From an uncultured Prevotella sp. (lineage in GTDB: Bacteria > Bacteroidota > Bacteroidia > Bacteroidales > Bacteroidaceae), in NCBI GenBank assembly GCA_905202125.1, contig CAJKQX010000025.1, positions 1-29,050 on the forward strand: a stretch of 29,050 nt of DNA, read 5' to 3'. The position numbers and the translations under genes were made by a program. The notes under the pieces were generated by a model. The model saw only the letters and a list, made by a program, of their open reading frames with translations, was not told the DNA's origin and did not search any database. Positions 15,168 to 24,633 of the stretch are shown here, piece after piece. Positions within the stretch are counted from its first letter, which is position 1. Every line of letters begins with the position of its first letter.

Positions 15168-18100
15168 TCATTTCTTCACCACTTTCTTGTTGTTCACGAT
15201 GTACAATCCTCTGCCAGTGTCGACCGGATCTTTGCCCAGATACTGTCCGCCGATGGTGTATGACCGGTTGGCCGCATTGGCGTTGTCGGCGTTGATATTG
15301 TCGATGGCTGTCACGGCGCTGTCCTCAAGCTTGAATGTGGTGGTGGTGAATCGTGAGCCCTCGCGCTGTCCGTTCACGGCCTGCACACCGATGGTGTAGG
15401 TGTCGTTCGGGAGGCGATAGGAAATCTTGTTCACTGTGCCCAGATTGCCAAACTCCTCCACCTTGCGCTGTCCGTTGCGCTCGTTGTCGATGTATGCGCG
15501 GCAGTTGCCCAGCAGTTCGCCGGCCGAGTTTTTGATGTAGAGCTCGTAAGTGGTGCTCTTCGGAGCCGATGCGGCCGGTGTCCACTCTATCACTACGATG
15601 CCGTTGTCCGAGCTGACGTTGATGCTCGCCGGAGCATCGGGAACGGTGCTTGGGGCGTTGTTGTTTTGTGTTACGATGAAGGTGCGGCCGTCAGAGTAGT
15701 TGTGGTCCACGAAGTCGCGGTTCTCGCACCAGCTTGAAGTGAGGATGTCTTTCGCTCCGTCTCCGTCCCAGTCGGCTATCAATGCGCTTGATTCCGAGCC
15801 TGCACCGTATTCACTTTCAAGTTTGAATCCCTCATCGCCTTTGTTCAGCCAGAGGAGTCCTACCTGCTTGTTGTAGTCGGGGCTCCATCCCTGGTTCATG
15901 ATATCGATGTTGCCGTCGCCGTCCCAGTCGAATGCGTTGGCCATGTTGGTCACAGAGTTGATGCTCTTGATACGTGTGCGGTCAAACTTGTCGAGAGGCA
16001 GAAGATTGAAGTGACCTGTGCCGTCGTTGATGTAGAACATGCTGTGTTCCCAATATCCCTGGTCGCTTGCGCCGGTCAGTTCGATGGCCTTAGGTGTGCC
16101 GGGCCAGAAACCTCCGTCGCCAGAAACGAACAAGTCGAGATATCCGTCGTTGTTGAAGTCGGCCGTGGCTACACCTCCGTTGTATACAGACGGATTGTCC
16201 TTGCCCCAGAATGTACGGTTGAACTTGGTGCCGGTGCCGTCGTTGAGATATACCTCTGTGAATCTTTCCCAGTCGGCATCCACGTTTTGGCGATAGTCCC
16301 AGTTGTTGGCCATCACGATGAAGTCGGCATATCCGTCATTGTTGAAGTCGGCCGGCACTACGAAACATTCGCTGAATGAGCGTCCGCGGCGTTCACTGTG
16401 ATTGGGTATTATGCCGTCATCGAAATAAATGGGGCGCAGCTTCACTGTATTGCCCTCGATGCCCTCGTTGAGTAGCACCACGTTGTTTTCGGAGTAACCT
16501 ATTCCCACTATGTCTGGACGTCCGTCGTTGTTGAAATCGGCCACGGCTCCCGAGCGTATCCGCTGCATGTTGGCGAACGGCTCGTTGAAATTGGACGGCA
16601 GATTGTCAGAGGCACCTACTATCTCCACCTTCAGTTCGTTGAATGTGCCGTCGCCGTTGCCTAAGAATATACCTTTCTCCGATACGTAGTTGCCGCTGTT
16701 TACCTCCTCGTCGGAAGGCAGACGATGCTCGAAGCCCACGATATCCATAATGCCGTCGCCGTTGAAATCGCACACGCTGAGCGACGGGCGGTCCACACAG
16801 TCGATGGGATTAGTAATTTCCTTCCATTCACCGTTCTCTTTCTTGAGCAACCAGCGCGGACGGCTTTTGCCATTGCCGTCGTTACCGGCAATCCATATCT
16901 CTTTCTGGCCATCGTTGAAGAGGTCGACAGCCACGATATTGTTGTATTGCGAACCATAGTCGTGGGTGGTGAGGATGGTGTAAGGTGCTTTGGCGATATA
17001 CACGCCCAGGTCGGCGTTGGAGCCACCGTAGTCGTTGTGCACGTGCATGGCTACGATGTTGGGCGTTCCGTCGGTCTTGATGAGTTTCATCTGTTCCTCG
17101 GTGAGGGTGTATTGTGCGGAGAGTGTGCCGTCGGGGTTGCCGTCGGGATAAGCCTTCATGAGTGTGCCGTTGATGTAGATCTCGCACGGGGCATCGTCGA
17201 AGGCCGATTTGATGATGAGACGGCCGTCGATGGGCTCACTCACTTTGAACGATCTGCGCAGGTATATGTCGGCAGAGATGTTGTCGTCGGCCCATGTGCC
17301 GGTCTCGAGCGGAGCTGTCATCGTGCCCCATGTGCGTTTGCCGTCGTTGGTGAGAGTGTAGTCGCTCTCATACCATTTGCGGCCGTTGGCGTCGGCGGGC
17401 GGTGTGCCGAGGATGATGCCCGACTGATTGTCGTTGGCGGCATACCAGTCGTCCCAGGAAATGTTGTCGTTGAACACCATCGCATCGACATCATAGTTCA
17501 CCTTGTCCAGACGGTAGGACGGTAGCAGCGTGTTGGCGTTGAGGTCGTTGTCCTTCACGATGGGACGTATCTTGATGTTGTCGAACTTCATCTGTCCGTT
17601 GCGGGTGAAGAACCACAGCTGTCCACCCTTCTTGCCCGGCAGACGGTTGGCCAGGCAGCGTTTGTTGTCGATACATACGTCGATGATGTCGTCCTTCATG
17701 ACGATGGTGAGGGTCAGAGGTTTGTTCAGGTCTTTTACTGCGGTGATTGTGGCATCGTGGAGTTTCACAGTCTGATCGTTGGGCCTGAATGTCAGTTTGT
17801 AGCTGTTTATACCCTTGCCTTCGGAACGCAGGAACATGCCGAACTCCTCGCAGTTGCCCGTGGGCACTACGTCGACGGTCAGTATGCAGTTGTAGGGCAC
17901 ACTCTTGGCATAAGCGCCGCAGATGTTGCCGCGTCCGTCTATCGTGACACTGTTTGATGATACGGATGCGCCATCGGTCGGTGTGAATTCAAGATTTATC
18001 GGATCGGTGGTCTGAGGTATCACCTCTTCGGGGAATTTTGTGGCGAGATCGCCGTTGGCCAGCTGTGTGGCTTCGCGCAGGATGATGCTTCCTCCGAATA

Positions 18101-19022
18101 TCTCGCCGCCATTGTCGCTGTTGTCACTGCGGCTCGGTACCCATCCGGCAACAATGCGGCGGTCGCCTGTGAATTCGGCCGTCTTGGCCACGTTGACCCA
18201 TTGCTCGAGCAGAGCCTGTGACTCGGGATATTCCCACGGACCGTAGGGCGAGCGCGATTTCACGTAGTAGGTGTCACCATTCTGTCCGTATATAAGGTAA
18301 TGCCATCCGTTCCACTCGAAATAGTCGGGACATTCGGGCACATGGATGGTACCGTCCAATACAGGGTCGATGACGGTCCAGTTCTCGAGATCGCTCGATG
18401 TCATGTGTACGAGGCATCCGTGACCCTCGTTGATGTCGACATCGTTTTTCTCGCTTGATACAAAGAGATGGAATACACCGTCCTTGTCTATCGACACCTT
18501 CGGGTCGCGGAAGTTGCGTGCGCTGTATCCGGGAGCCGATGTATAGAATGGATTGGGTTTTTGTTTCACATAGTTCAGTGCATCGTCGCTTATGGCGTAG
18601 CTCAGTTGCTCGTTCACGTTGTTGCCATCGGTGATGAGGCGTGTGGCATAGAAAGCATAGAACTTGGAGCCGTCGCTTACAACCGAACCTGTGCAGATGG
18701 ATTTCTCCCAACTCTCGTCAATGCCGATAGCGATGGGGTGGTGGCTCCAGTTCTTGAGGTCGGTGGTGGTGCTCACACACCATTGGTGGCCGCCCAGACC
18801 GTTGAGCGACGAATGGTGGCCCTCGTCAAGAAGCCAATACAGGTAGTAGGTGCCGTTGTGGAAGAAAGGGATGCAGTCGCCTACAAACTGTCTGCCGCCT
18901 GCCGGTGTGAAATACTGGATGTTCTTCGGTTGTATGCTCGGGTCATACTTGGCCGGCTGTTGTGCCTGCGTGACTGTCGCGCATAGCGTCAGTAGCATGG
19001 ACAATAAAAAGGTCTTTCTCAT
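15168..19022 (-). CDS. Very large secreted GH32-like / FG-GAP enzyme with T9SS-like tail
   Basis: A 1284-residue exported multidomain protein. Signal peptide 1-20. Residues about 35-340 are a GH32-like (clan GH-J) five-bladed propeller: GDC (Asp49, candidate nucleophile), FRDPKV (Arg172-Asp173) and PECPDYF (Glu230, candidate acid/base). Residues 340-490 are a beta-sandwich as in GH32 C-terminal modules. About 510-680 resembles a GH2-type sugar-binding domain (YLRRSFKV, CEIYINGTL). About 685-1110 holds at least six FG-GAP/VCBS calcium-binding blades (DFNGDGIMDIVG, DFNNDGRPDIVG, DFNNDGYADFIV, DFNNDGYLDLFV, DWDGDGNIDIMN, DWDGDGAKDILT). A fibronectin-III-like domain and a tail (GRGLYIVNNKKVVKK) finish it. 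Likely a beta-fructan or related exo-enzyme anchored or secreted by T9SS; substrate unproven. Confidence 0.85.
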   Translation of the reverse strand: MRKTFLLSMLLTLCATVTQAQQPAKYDPSIQPKNIQYFTPAGGRQFVGDCIPFFHNGTYYLYWLLDEGHHSSLNGLGGHQWCVSTTTDLKNWSHHPIAIGIDESWEKSICTGSVVSDGSKFYAFYATRLITDGNNVNEQLSYAISDDALNYVKQKPNPFYTSAPGYSARNFRDPKVSIDKDGVFHLFVSSEKNDVDINEGHGCLVHMTSSDLENWTVIDPVLDGTIHVPECPDYFEWNGWHYLIYGQNGDTYYVKSRSPYGPWEYPESQALLEQWVNVAKTAEFTGDRRIVAGWVPSRSDNSDNGGEIFGGSIILREATQLANGDLATKFPEEVIPQTTDPINLEFTPTDGASVSSNSVTIDGRGNICGAYAKSVPYNCILTVDVVPTGNCEEFGMFLRSEGKGINSYKLTFRPNDQTVKLHDATITAVKDLNKPLTLTIVMKDDIIDVCIDNKRCLANRLPGKKGGQLWFFTRNGQMKFDNIKIRPIVKDNDLNANTLLPSYRLDKVNYDVDAMVFNDNISWDDWYAANDNQSGIILGTPPADANGRKWYESDYTLTNDGKRTWGTMTAPLETGTWADDNISADIYLRRSFKVSEPIDGRLIIKSAFDDAPCEIYINGTLMKAYPDGNPDGTLSAQYTLTEEQMKLIKTDGTPNIVAMHVHNDYGGSNADLGVYIAKAPYTILTTHDYGSQYNNIVAVDLFNDGQKEIWIAGNDGNGKSRPRWLLKKENGEWKEITNPIDCVDRPSLSVCDFNGDGIMDIVGFEHRLPSDEEVNSGNYVSEKGIFLGNGDGTFNELKVEIVGASDNLPSNFNEPFANMQRIRSGAVADFNNDGRPDIVGIGYSENNVVLLNEGIEGNTVKLRPIYFDDGIIPNHSERRGRSFSECFVVPADFNNDGYADFIVMANNWDYRQNVDADWERFTEVYLNDGTGTKFNRTFWGKDNPSVYNGGVATADFNNDGYLDLFVSGDGGFWPGTPKAIELTGASDQGYWEHSMFYINDGTGHFNLLPLDKFDRTRIKSINSVTNMANAFDWDGDGNIDIMNQGWSPDYNKQVGLLWLNKGDEGFKLESEYGAGSESSALIADWDGDGAKDILTSSWCENRDFVDHNYSDGRTFIVTQNNNAPSTVPDAPASINVSSDNGIVVIEWTPAASAPKSTTYELYIKNSAGELLGNCRAYIDNERNGQRKVEEFGNLGTVNKISYRLPNDTYTIGVQAVNGQREGSRFTTTTFKLEDSAVTAIDNINADNANAANRSYTIGGQYLGKDPVDTGRGLYIVNNKKVVKK

Positions 19023-19101
19023 AATGGATGTATTTAGTTAGTGGATAAAAAAGTGCTTCGATGGATGCGGCGACTCCGTTTGTGGCCAACTTTTGTCTTC
19101 G

Positions 19102-19109
19102 CAAATATA
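19102..19109 (-). promoter_or_regulatory. -7 box for the GH32-like gene
   Basis: The minus-strand TATATTTG fits TAnnTTTG, 80 nt before the ATG. The nearest TTTG on that strand (19134-19137) is 24 nt away, longer than the optimum. A leader of about 75 nt is implied. Confidence 0.55.
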
Positions 19110-19412
19110 GGCCAAAATTTACAATTATTTTTTCAAAAACCAAAAATAATTTAGTAATGAGTGAAAGAAAAATATTACATCAATGTAAATATTCCAGTGA
19201 TTTCATTTTACCTGCACATCTCGATATCACGTTTTTCTTGAAATCATATTTGACTTTACGCAAATATCATCATGAAAATCGGAATACTTCGCTTAGAAAG
19301 AGACTCGTTCGTTAGGTTTTATTACAGATTGAGGCCGAATTTTTTACAAATGGCCGATAAGTTGACAAATATGTGATGCTTTTATATTGTCTAAATAGAT
19401 TCTGGTTTGTCT

Positions 19413-19444
19413 GCTGACGCGGCTTTGCTTCCTACCGCGTCAGC
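19413..19444. other. Strong hairpin of unknown role
   Basis: A perfect 10-bp stem GCTGACGCGG (19413-19422 with 19435-19444, 12-nt loop) with no T-run on either side. It lies 23 bp outside copy 2 of the palindromic element. The rest of 19140-19412 is AT-rich and I see no gene, RNA or clear control site in it. Confidence 0.5.
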
Positions 19445-19467
19445 CGATGCCGGGCTTAAGGCATAAA

Positions 19468-19661
19468 CCCAAATCGGTCATTAGACCGACAATGGGCATG
19501 AATGATGGTTGTCGTATTGTCTGTTCACGTGTTTTGGGCTTCTATTTGTTGTCTTGCTTCCCGTATTGTCTCGCCATAGCCCGCTATGCCTTCGACAATA
19601 CGGTCGCAATACAACAAATATAATCTCCAAAACAGCCATGAACTCTAATGACCGATTCGGG
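19468..19661 (+). mobile_element. MITE-like palindromic element, copy 2 (194 bp)
   Basis: Terminal inverted repeats CCCAAATCGGTCATTAGA (19468-19485) and, reverse-complemented, CCCGAATCGGTCATTAGA (19644-19661), 17 of 18 identical. Nested palindromes lie inside: ATTTGTTGTCTTGC with 19606-19619 (13 of 14), CCGTATTGTC with GACAATACGG (19561-19570/19594-19603, perfect) and CATAGC/GCTATG (19575-19580/19583-19588). The flanks ATAAA and ATAAT resemble a slightly decayed 5-bp duplication. The right end stops 8 bp before the flavin-reductase stop codon. It is collinear with copy 1 in the reverse orientation. Confidence 0.78.
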
Positions 19662-19669
19662 ATAATCAA

Positions 19670-20215
19670 TCACTCATTGACATACGCCTCGGTAATCTCG
19701 ATTACATACATTCTGTGGAGACCGTTGGTGATGCCGCTGTCAAGTTTCTTTGCCTCTTCGCTCGAACTGTACCATTTGTCACGTATCTGCGTGTCAATAA
19801 AACATTCCGACTTCAAATCATCTGCATAGAGTTTGCGTCCGACAAGGGTAAGGCGCGACTGCTTGTAGGCCACGGCATTCTGTCCGCATGGCTCAACGGA
19901 GAGACCGCAGGTATCGACTTTATCAATGTCACGACCCGATTTAGCTCCGCAAATTTTGTAAATCTCGCGAGCCTCCTTGCTCATTCCGAGGAAAGAGAGG
20001 GTCATGTGGTCGCTCTGTTCGGCAAATTCGAAGGTGTAGCGCTCGGGACGGATGAACACGAATGCCACGGGTCTGTTCCACAGCCATCCGATTCCGCCCC
20101 ATGAAGCCGTCATCAGATTGAAATGGTCTGTTGTGCCGGCCGTCACCAACATCCACTCTTTGCCTATTGTCTCAAAGAAATTATCATTCAACTCTTTTAC
20201 GTCTATTGCTTTCAT
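19670..20215 (-). CDS. Flavin reductase-like (NADH:FMN split-barrel) protein
   Basis: A 181-residue cytoplasmic protein of the flavin reductase-like (split-barrel FMN-binding) family. The stretch starting EWMLVTAGTTDHFNLMTASW, then GIGWLWNRPVAFVFIRPERYT and DHMTLSFLGMSKEAREIY, is the family core that binds FMN; PVAFVFIRPERYTFEF is the characteristic central segment. Physiological role is unknown; relatives reduce flavin for partner oxygenases or bind FMN without clear activity. A longer frame from 20266 crosses the promoter box, so the ATG at 20215 is chosen. Monocistronic, with the palindromic element touching its 3' end. Confidence 0.88.
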   Translation of the reverse strand: MKAIDVKELNDNFFETIGKEWMLVTAGTTDHFNLMTASWGGIGWLWNRPVAFVFIRPERYTFEFAEQSDHMTLSFLGMSKEAREIYKICGAKSGRDIDKVDTCGLSVEPCGQNAVAYKQSRLTLVGRKLYADDLKSECFIDTQIRDKWYSSSEEAKKLDSGITNGLHRMYVIEITEAYVNE

Positions 20216-20243
20216 TGGCTTGATATTTGATTTGTTGTTAATG

Positions 20244-20251
20244 CAAAGGTA
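20244..20251 (-). promoter_or_regulatory. -7 box for the flavin reductase gene
   Basis: The minus-strand TACCTTTG fits TAnnTTTG, 29 nt before the ATG at 20215. No TTTG at the usual spacing. Confidence 0.5.
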
Positions 20252-20388
20252 TAAATAATTATTCATTCCGCTTTGTCGTGAAGCTCAAAGATATTTTTTT
20301 GCTCATAAAATTGGCAAGCAAGGAGAATAAAGATTTAATAATCCATTGAATACATCGCGCGACTTGCTGCAAAAGTGAAGGTATTGAT

Positions 20389-20418
20389 TTTGTTTTTCGA
20401 TATAAATAAGTAAATTTG
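20389..20418 (+). promoter_or_regulatory. Promoter of the SNF2 helicase gene
   Basis: TTTG (20389-20392), an 18-nt spacer and TAAATTTG (20411-20418), one base short of the usual 19-20 spacing. Predicted leader is about 57 nt. The sequence GTAAATTTGC here also fits the CTnDOT-type core GTANNTTTGC, which overlaps the promoter consensus and is probably coincidence. Confidence 0.6.
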
Positions 20419-20477
20419 CGATTAGGTTCGCAAGTTTGCATTATTAATCAATTTAAAAGAAAATTTTAATACCGGAT

Positions 20478-23400
20478 ATGGAAGATTTATTCCCTAACTT
20501 GTTGCCTGAGGAGGGCGGCATCAATAATACTTACAACAAAGAAGAAAAACTGTTGTCTATGTTGGCATTGTCTGGAAATCCTTTTTCAAAGTCGACAATA
20601 TTGACCTATGCCAAGTGTTTGGGAATTAAAATGAAAGGCAGCAAGCCGTTTCTTGTGAAATACATGTCTGAGGGTGTGATAGAAAAAAGCCGGATAGCCT
20701 CATTTGTTACCGAATACATCATAAATCCCAAACATTGGATTGAGATGATTAAAAGGATGGGCGATGAAGATTTCAAGTTCTTGCGCACGATTATGAACTC
20801 AATGAATGTGAATCTCTCCGTAAGTGGCATGCAACCTTTCGTGACGTCTCTGTATAAATTTTTCAAAGGCGAGGATTATTTACAAGAATACAAAAGGGCG
20901 AATGTTTTTAATCGATATACAAGCCCAGAATCATTTGCCTTTCTCGTTTTCGCGGAGATGATTCGTCTTGAAGAAATGTTACCTTATATTGCGTCCTTGC
21001 CCGATTACATTAGAAACTTTTTGGCAGGAATGCTTTTAGATAAACTTGTCATGTTTAATGTTGCCGACGAAGATGCGGTGGTAATGAAAAGGCTGATTGA
21101 TGCAGATGTGCTGAAGACTCCTGAAGGATACTACAATTATTTACTGCTCAGTGAGGCTTTCGGTTTCATTTACAGCTTTGTGCAAAAGTTGGATATAGAC
21201 GAAGCGAAACGATATCTGAACGGAAAGACCATCTACACATTGGCTTTCGATGCCATAATGTTGTTGCAGAACAATAAATATAACGAGGCGCTGAAGTTGT
21301 TTTCCTCTATTCTGAAGGGAAAAGTCATAGCGTGTTTCACCGATAAAGTGTTGAATTTCTATTATGCCTGGACTTTGGTGAACGCAACGAAAAACGCTAC
21401 GAGCAAGATAAACAAGTTTCTGAAAGCGGCATCTGCCAACTGCCATTATGGCGAGAATGTTATGACGTTGCTTTATACAGCCGTACTGAATCATAAAAAG
21501 GAAGATGCGGAAAATCTGAATGCCTGGTTGTCGCAATATGGCGCAGGTCCTTTCTATGCTTTAATAGCCAAGCATTTCAATGTGGCGGAACAACCGTCGG
21601 ATGCTCTTGACGCTGCGTTTGAAAGAGAACTTGATATGATAGAGACAAAGGGAATAAATCTTTTGAAACTGGAATTTTCCGCCGATTTCGACCGTTTCAA
21701 GAAAGAAGGCGGGGAGCTTGCGAAGATGTCGGGCATGCACCCGACGATGCCTGAATTTTCCGAGCGTCCGCAATGGGATTACACGCTCGACGAACTGCTG
21801 AAAATTAATGGCGTTGCCGCACCCGTTGCGGTGAAGAAAAGCCAAAAGCTCAACCGTCTTGTCTATGAATTGGCTTTCGCTTACGGATGGACTGTGCAAC
21901 CCAAGTTGCAGACGAGCAAGGATGGAGTGAACTGGAGTGCGGGGCGTAATGTGGCGTTGGCTAAGCTGAGGTCGAGGAATGTGGATGCCATGACGGACGC
22001 CGACGTTAGGGTGAGCGACTGCGTTGGTTGCTATTCTGACGGTTGGTATGGAACAACAACATATACTTTGGAAGGCCCTAAAGCGGTGGCGGCTCTCATT
22101 GGTCATCCTTACGTGTACGACGCAAGCACCGGCAATCATTTGGATGTTGTTGAGGAGAGACCCCAAATAAGCGTGGTGTTTTCAAAAGAAACATTCCGCA
22201 TCGACACGAATGTCAAGACTGCCGACGTGTACGAAGGCTATTTTGTAAGAAAGGACGGGCTGTCAACCATAAAGGTTATTGAAATTGACTATTCACTGAA
22301 AGAAACTTTAAATAAGCTCACTGCCATGCGATTTCCCGTTGAGGCGCAGCCCAAACTGAAGGAACTTCTGAGCCGACTCAGCAGCAAAGTGGTGGTGATG
22401 AGCGATTTATTGCAAAGCAGCCAGGCCATAACAAGCAAGAATGCACACAGCGAGACGGTGGTGCAGTTGCGTCAGTCGGGCGACATCATATTGTGTGCCC
22501 TTGTTGTAAAGCCGTTTGGAAAGATGCCGCCTGTATGTCGTCCGGGAAAGGGAATGGAGGTTATAACCACAACGCTGGACGGTGAGGCCGTGCAGACAAA
22601 GCGTAATCTGAGAAAAGAGAAGGAAAACTACAATTCCGTATTGGAACTGATGGTGGACTATGAGGAGGATGCTTCAGAGAAAATATGGATGCTTGAAGCC
22701 TGCGAATGTCTCGAACTGCTCGACCGATTGCGCGAGATGCCGAAGCAGTGTGTGATAGAATGGCCCGAGGACGAACGCTTCAAGGTGCGGTATGGCGCGT
22801 TGATGCCGAATTCGTTTAATGTTTCTTTGCGGAAGGTTGACACTTGGTTTGAGATTTCGGGCGATGTTCAGATAAGCACCGACAAGAAGATAAAGATTGC
22901 CGAACTTATGGAACGCTTGGCTGAGGCGAAGGGCAATTACATCCGTCTCACCGACAATGAATATATCAAGCTGAGTGGCGATTTGCGCCGATATGTAGAG
23001 TCGATAAACCGACTGGCGTCTGTAAACTGGGGCAAGATTAGGGTGTCGGTGTTCAACGCACCTCAACTCGAAGGTCTGGAAGACAGCGGCATGAACGTGA
23101 GCGTTGACGATTCATATAGAAAACTGATGGAGAAAATCCACAGTTCTCAGGAAATTGACGTCAAGATTCCGAAGGCAATAAAGGCCGACCTACGCAGTTA
23201 TCAGAAAGAAGGATATGCGTGGATGTCTCGACTTGCGCATTGGGGAGCCGGCGCATTGCTTGCCGACGACATGGGCCTCGGCAAGACAGTGCAGACAATC
23301 ACCATTCTGCTCAGTCGTGCAATGCAAGGGCCGCAGCTTGTTGTCGTGCCTACCTCGCTTGTGATGAACTGGAAAGACGAGATTTCAAGATTCGCTCCGG

Positions 23401-24584
23401 GTCTGAATGTCCTTATTCTCAACAAGCCGGGCGAGAACCGTAAGGAATTGATTGACAATGCCGGGGAATACGACATTGTTGTCACCACTTACGGACTGCT
23501 TATTAATGAAGAAGAAACTCTGGCGTCGAGAGTGTGGCACACCATTGTGCTCGATGAGGCCCACACCATCAAAAACCGCGACACAAAAATGTCGAAGGCG
23601 GCCATGTCGCTGAAGTCTGAATTCCGCATTCTGCTTACGGGCACGCCACTTCAGAATCATGTCAGCGAGATTTGGAACCTTATGCAGTTTGCCAATCCCG
23701 GCGTTCTCGGCAGTTTTCAGGAATACACCGACCGTTTTCTGTTGCCCATCGAGCGCGACCACGACAAGGAAAAGCAGAAATTGCTGAAGCTTATTGTCTC
23801 TCCCTTCATGCTCCGCCGCACCAAGAACGACGTGCTTGACGAGCTTCCCGAGAAGACCGAAATAACTCTAAAGGTTGATTTGAGCGAAGAAGAGTGGGCA
23901 TTCTACGACAATATACGCCAGAAGGCTCTCGCAAATATGGAAGACGGACAGGTTTCTGCCGTTCAGGCGTTGGCGGAAATCACACGTCTGCGTCAGGCTG
24001 CTTGCAACTCCCGGCTTGTGGAAAAGAATATAAAGCTGAAATCGTCGAAGCTTGAACGCTTCATGGAGCTGGTTGACGACCTTCACGAAGGCGGACACCG
24101 CGCCTTGGTGTTCAGCCAATTCACTTCGCATCTGGCTCTTGTGCGTGAGCGTCTTGATGCCGAAGGTATAAAATATCTTTATCTTGACGGTGCGACATCG
24201 GCAAAGGACAGAATGAGACTTGTGGAAGAATTTCAGCACGGCGACATGGAAATATTCCTTATAAGTCTGAAAGCCGGCGGACTGGGGCTTAACCTTACTG
24301 CTGCCGACTACGTGGTGCATCTCGACCCGTGGTGGAATCCTGCCATTGAGGAGCAGGCAAGCGACCGCGCATATCGCATTGGCCAGAAGAAAGCCGTCAC
24401 CGTCTATCGTCTTATCGCAACTGGTACGATTGAGGAACGCATAATAGAACTTCACCGGACCAAGAAAAATATGGCTGATGCGCTGCTTGAAGGCGGAGAT
24501 GTGAGTGCAAGAATGACAAGAGAGGAGATTATGGATTTGCTGAAATTGGGCTTGAACTCTGAAGCCGGTGTGAATCCAGTTTAA
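20478..24584 (+). CDS. SNF2-family DEAD/DEAH helicase-like ATPase (RapA/HepA type)
   Basis: A 1368-residue cytoplasmic Swi2/Snf2 ATPase that would translocate on double-stranded DNA. The C-terminal engine is complete: Walker A DDMGLGKTVQT (about 928), LVVVPTSLVMNW (motif Ia), DEAH (1026-1029), LTGTPLQN (III), FMLRRTK, then VFSQFTSHL, YLDGATSAKDRM, LISLKAGGLGLNLTAADYVV (V) and DRAYRIGQ (VI, about 1296). Residues 1-900 show no domain I can name: 1-400 look alpha-helical and could be repeats, and 560-880 look like a SNF2-associated beta-rich region. I see no SWIM zinc finger. It stands alone with its own promoter. Its role (transcription recycling, repair or defence) cannot be decided here. Confidence 0.9.
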   Translation: MEDLFPNLLPEEGGINNTYNKEEKLLSMLALSGNPFSKSTILTYAKCLGIKMKGSKPFLVKYMSEGVIEKSRIASFVTEYIINPKHWIEMIKRMGDEDFKFLRTIMNSMNVNLSVSGMQPFVTSLYKFFKGEDYLQEYKRANVFNRYTSPESFAFLVFAEMIRLEEMLPYIASLPDYIRNFLAGMLLDKLVMFNVADEDAVVMKRLIDADVLKTPEGYYNYLLLSEAFGFIYSFVQKLDIDEAKRYLNGKTIYTLAFDAIMLLQNNKYNEALKLFSSILKGKVIACFTDKVLNFYYAWTLVNATKNATSKINKFLKAASANCHYGENVMTLLYTAVLNHKKEDAENLNAWLSQYGAGPFYALIAKHFNVAEQPSDALDAAFERELDMIETKGINLLKLEFSADFDRFKKEGGELAKMSGMHPTMPEFSERPQWDYTLDELLKINGVAAPVAVKKSQKLNRLVYELAFAYGWTVQPKLQTSKDGVNWSAGRNVALAKLRSRNVDAMTDADVRVSDCVGCYSDGWYGTTTYTLEGPKAVAALIGHPYVYDASTGNHLDVVEERPQISVVFSKETFRIDTNVKTADVYEGYFVRKDGLSTIKVIEIDYSLKETLNKLTAMRFPVEAQPKLKELLSRLSSKVVVMSDLLQSSQAITSKNAHSETVVQLRQSGDIILCALVVKPFGKMPPVCRPGKGMEVITTTLDGEAVQTKRNLRKEKENYNSVLELMVDYEEDASEKIWMLEACECLELLDRLREMPKQCVIEWPEDERFKVRYGALMPNSFNVSLRKVDTWFEISGDVQISTDKKIKIAELMERLAEAKGNYIRLTDNEYIKLSGDLRRYVESINRLASVNWGKIRVSVFNAPQLEGLEDSGMNVSVDDSYRKLMEKIHSSQEIDVKIPKAIKADLRSYQKEGYAWMSRLAHWGAGALLADDMGLGKTVQTITILLSRAMQGPQLVVVPTSLVMNWKDEISRFAPGLNVLILNKPGENRKELIDNAGEYDIVVTTYGLLINEEETLASRVWHTIVLDEAHTIKNRDTKMSKAAMSLKSEFRILLTGTPLQNHVSEIWNLMQFANPGVLGSFQEYTDRFLLPIERDHDKEKQKLLKLIVSPFMLRRTKNDVLDELPEKTEITLKVDLSEEEWAFYDNIRQKALANMEDGQVSAVQALAEITRLRQAACNSRLVEKNIKLKSSKLERFMELVDDLHEGGHRALVFSQFTSHLALVRERLDAEGIKYLYLDGATSAKDRMRLVEEFQHGDMEIFLISLKAGGLGLNLTAADYVVHLDPWWNPAIEEQASDRAYRIGQKKAVTVYRLIATGTIEERIIELHRTKKNMADALLEGGDVSARMTREEIMDLLKLGLNSEAGVNPV

Positions 24585-24633
24585 CCAAATCCAATCACTG
24601 ATATGGGATATAATGAACCTGGATCAAGACGTG

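Noticed and set aside
15168..19022. Splitting the 1284-residue protein into two genes or a frameshift fusion
   Set aside because: The frame is continuous with one signal peptide and one C-terminal tail, and the domains follow each other without internal stops or a second signal peptide.
20410..20419. CTnDOT-like attachment core GTANNTTTGC before the SNF2 gene
   Set aside because: The motif overlaps the general promoter consensus and also occurs before metY and the MATE gene. No integrase or flanking repeat is present.
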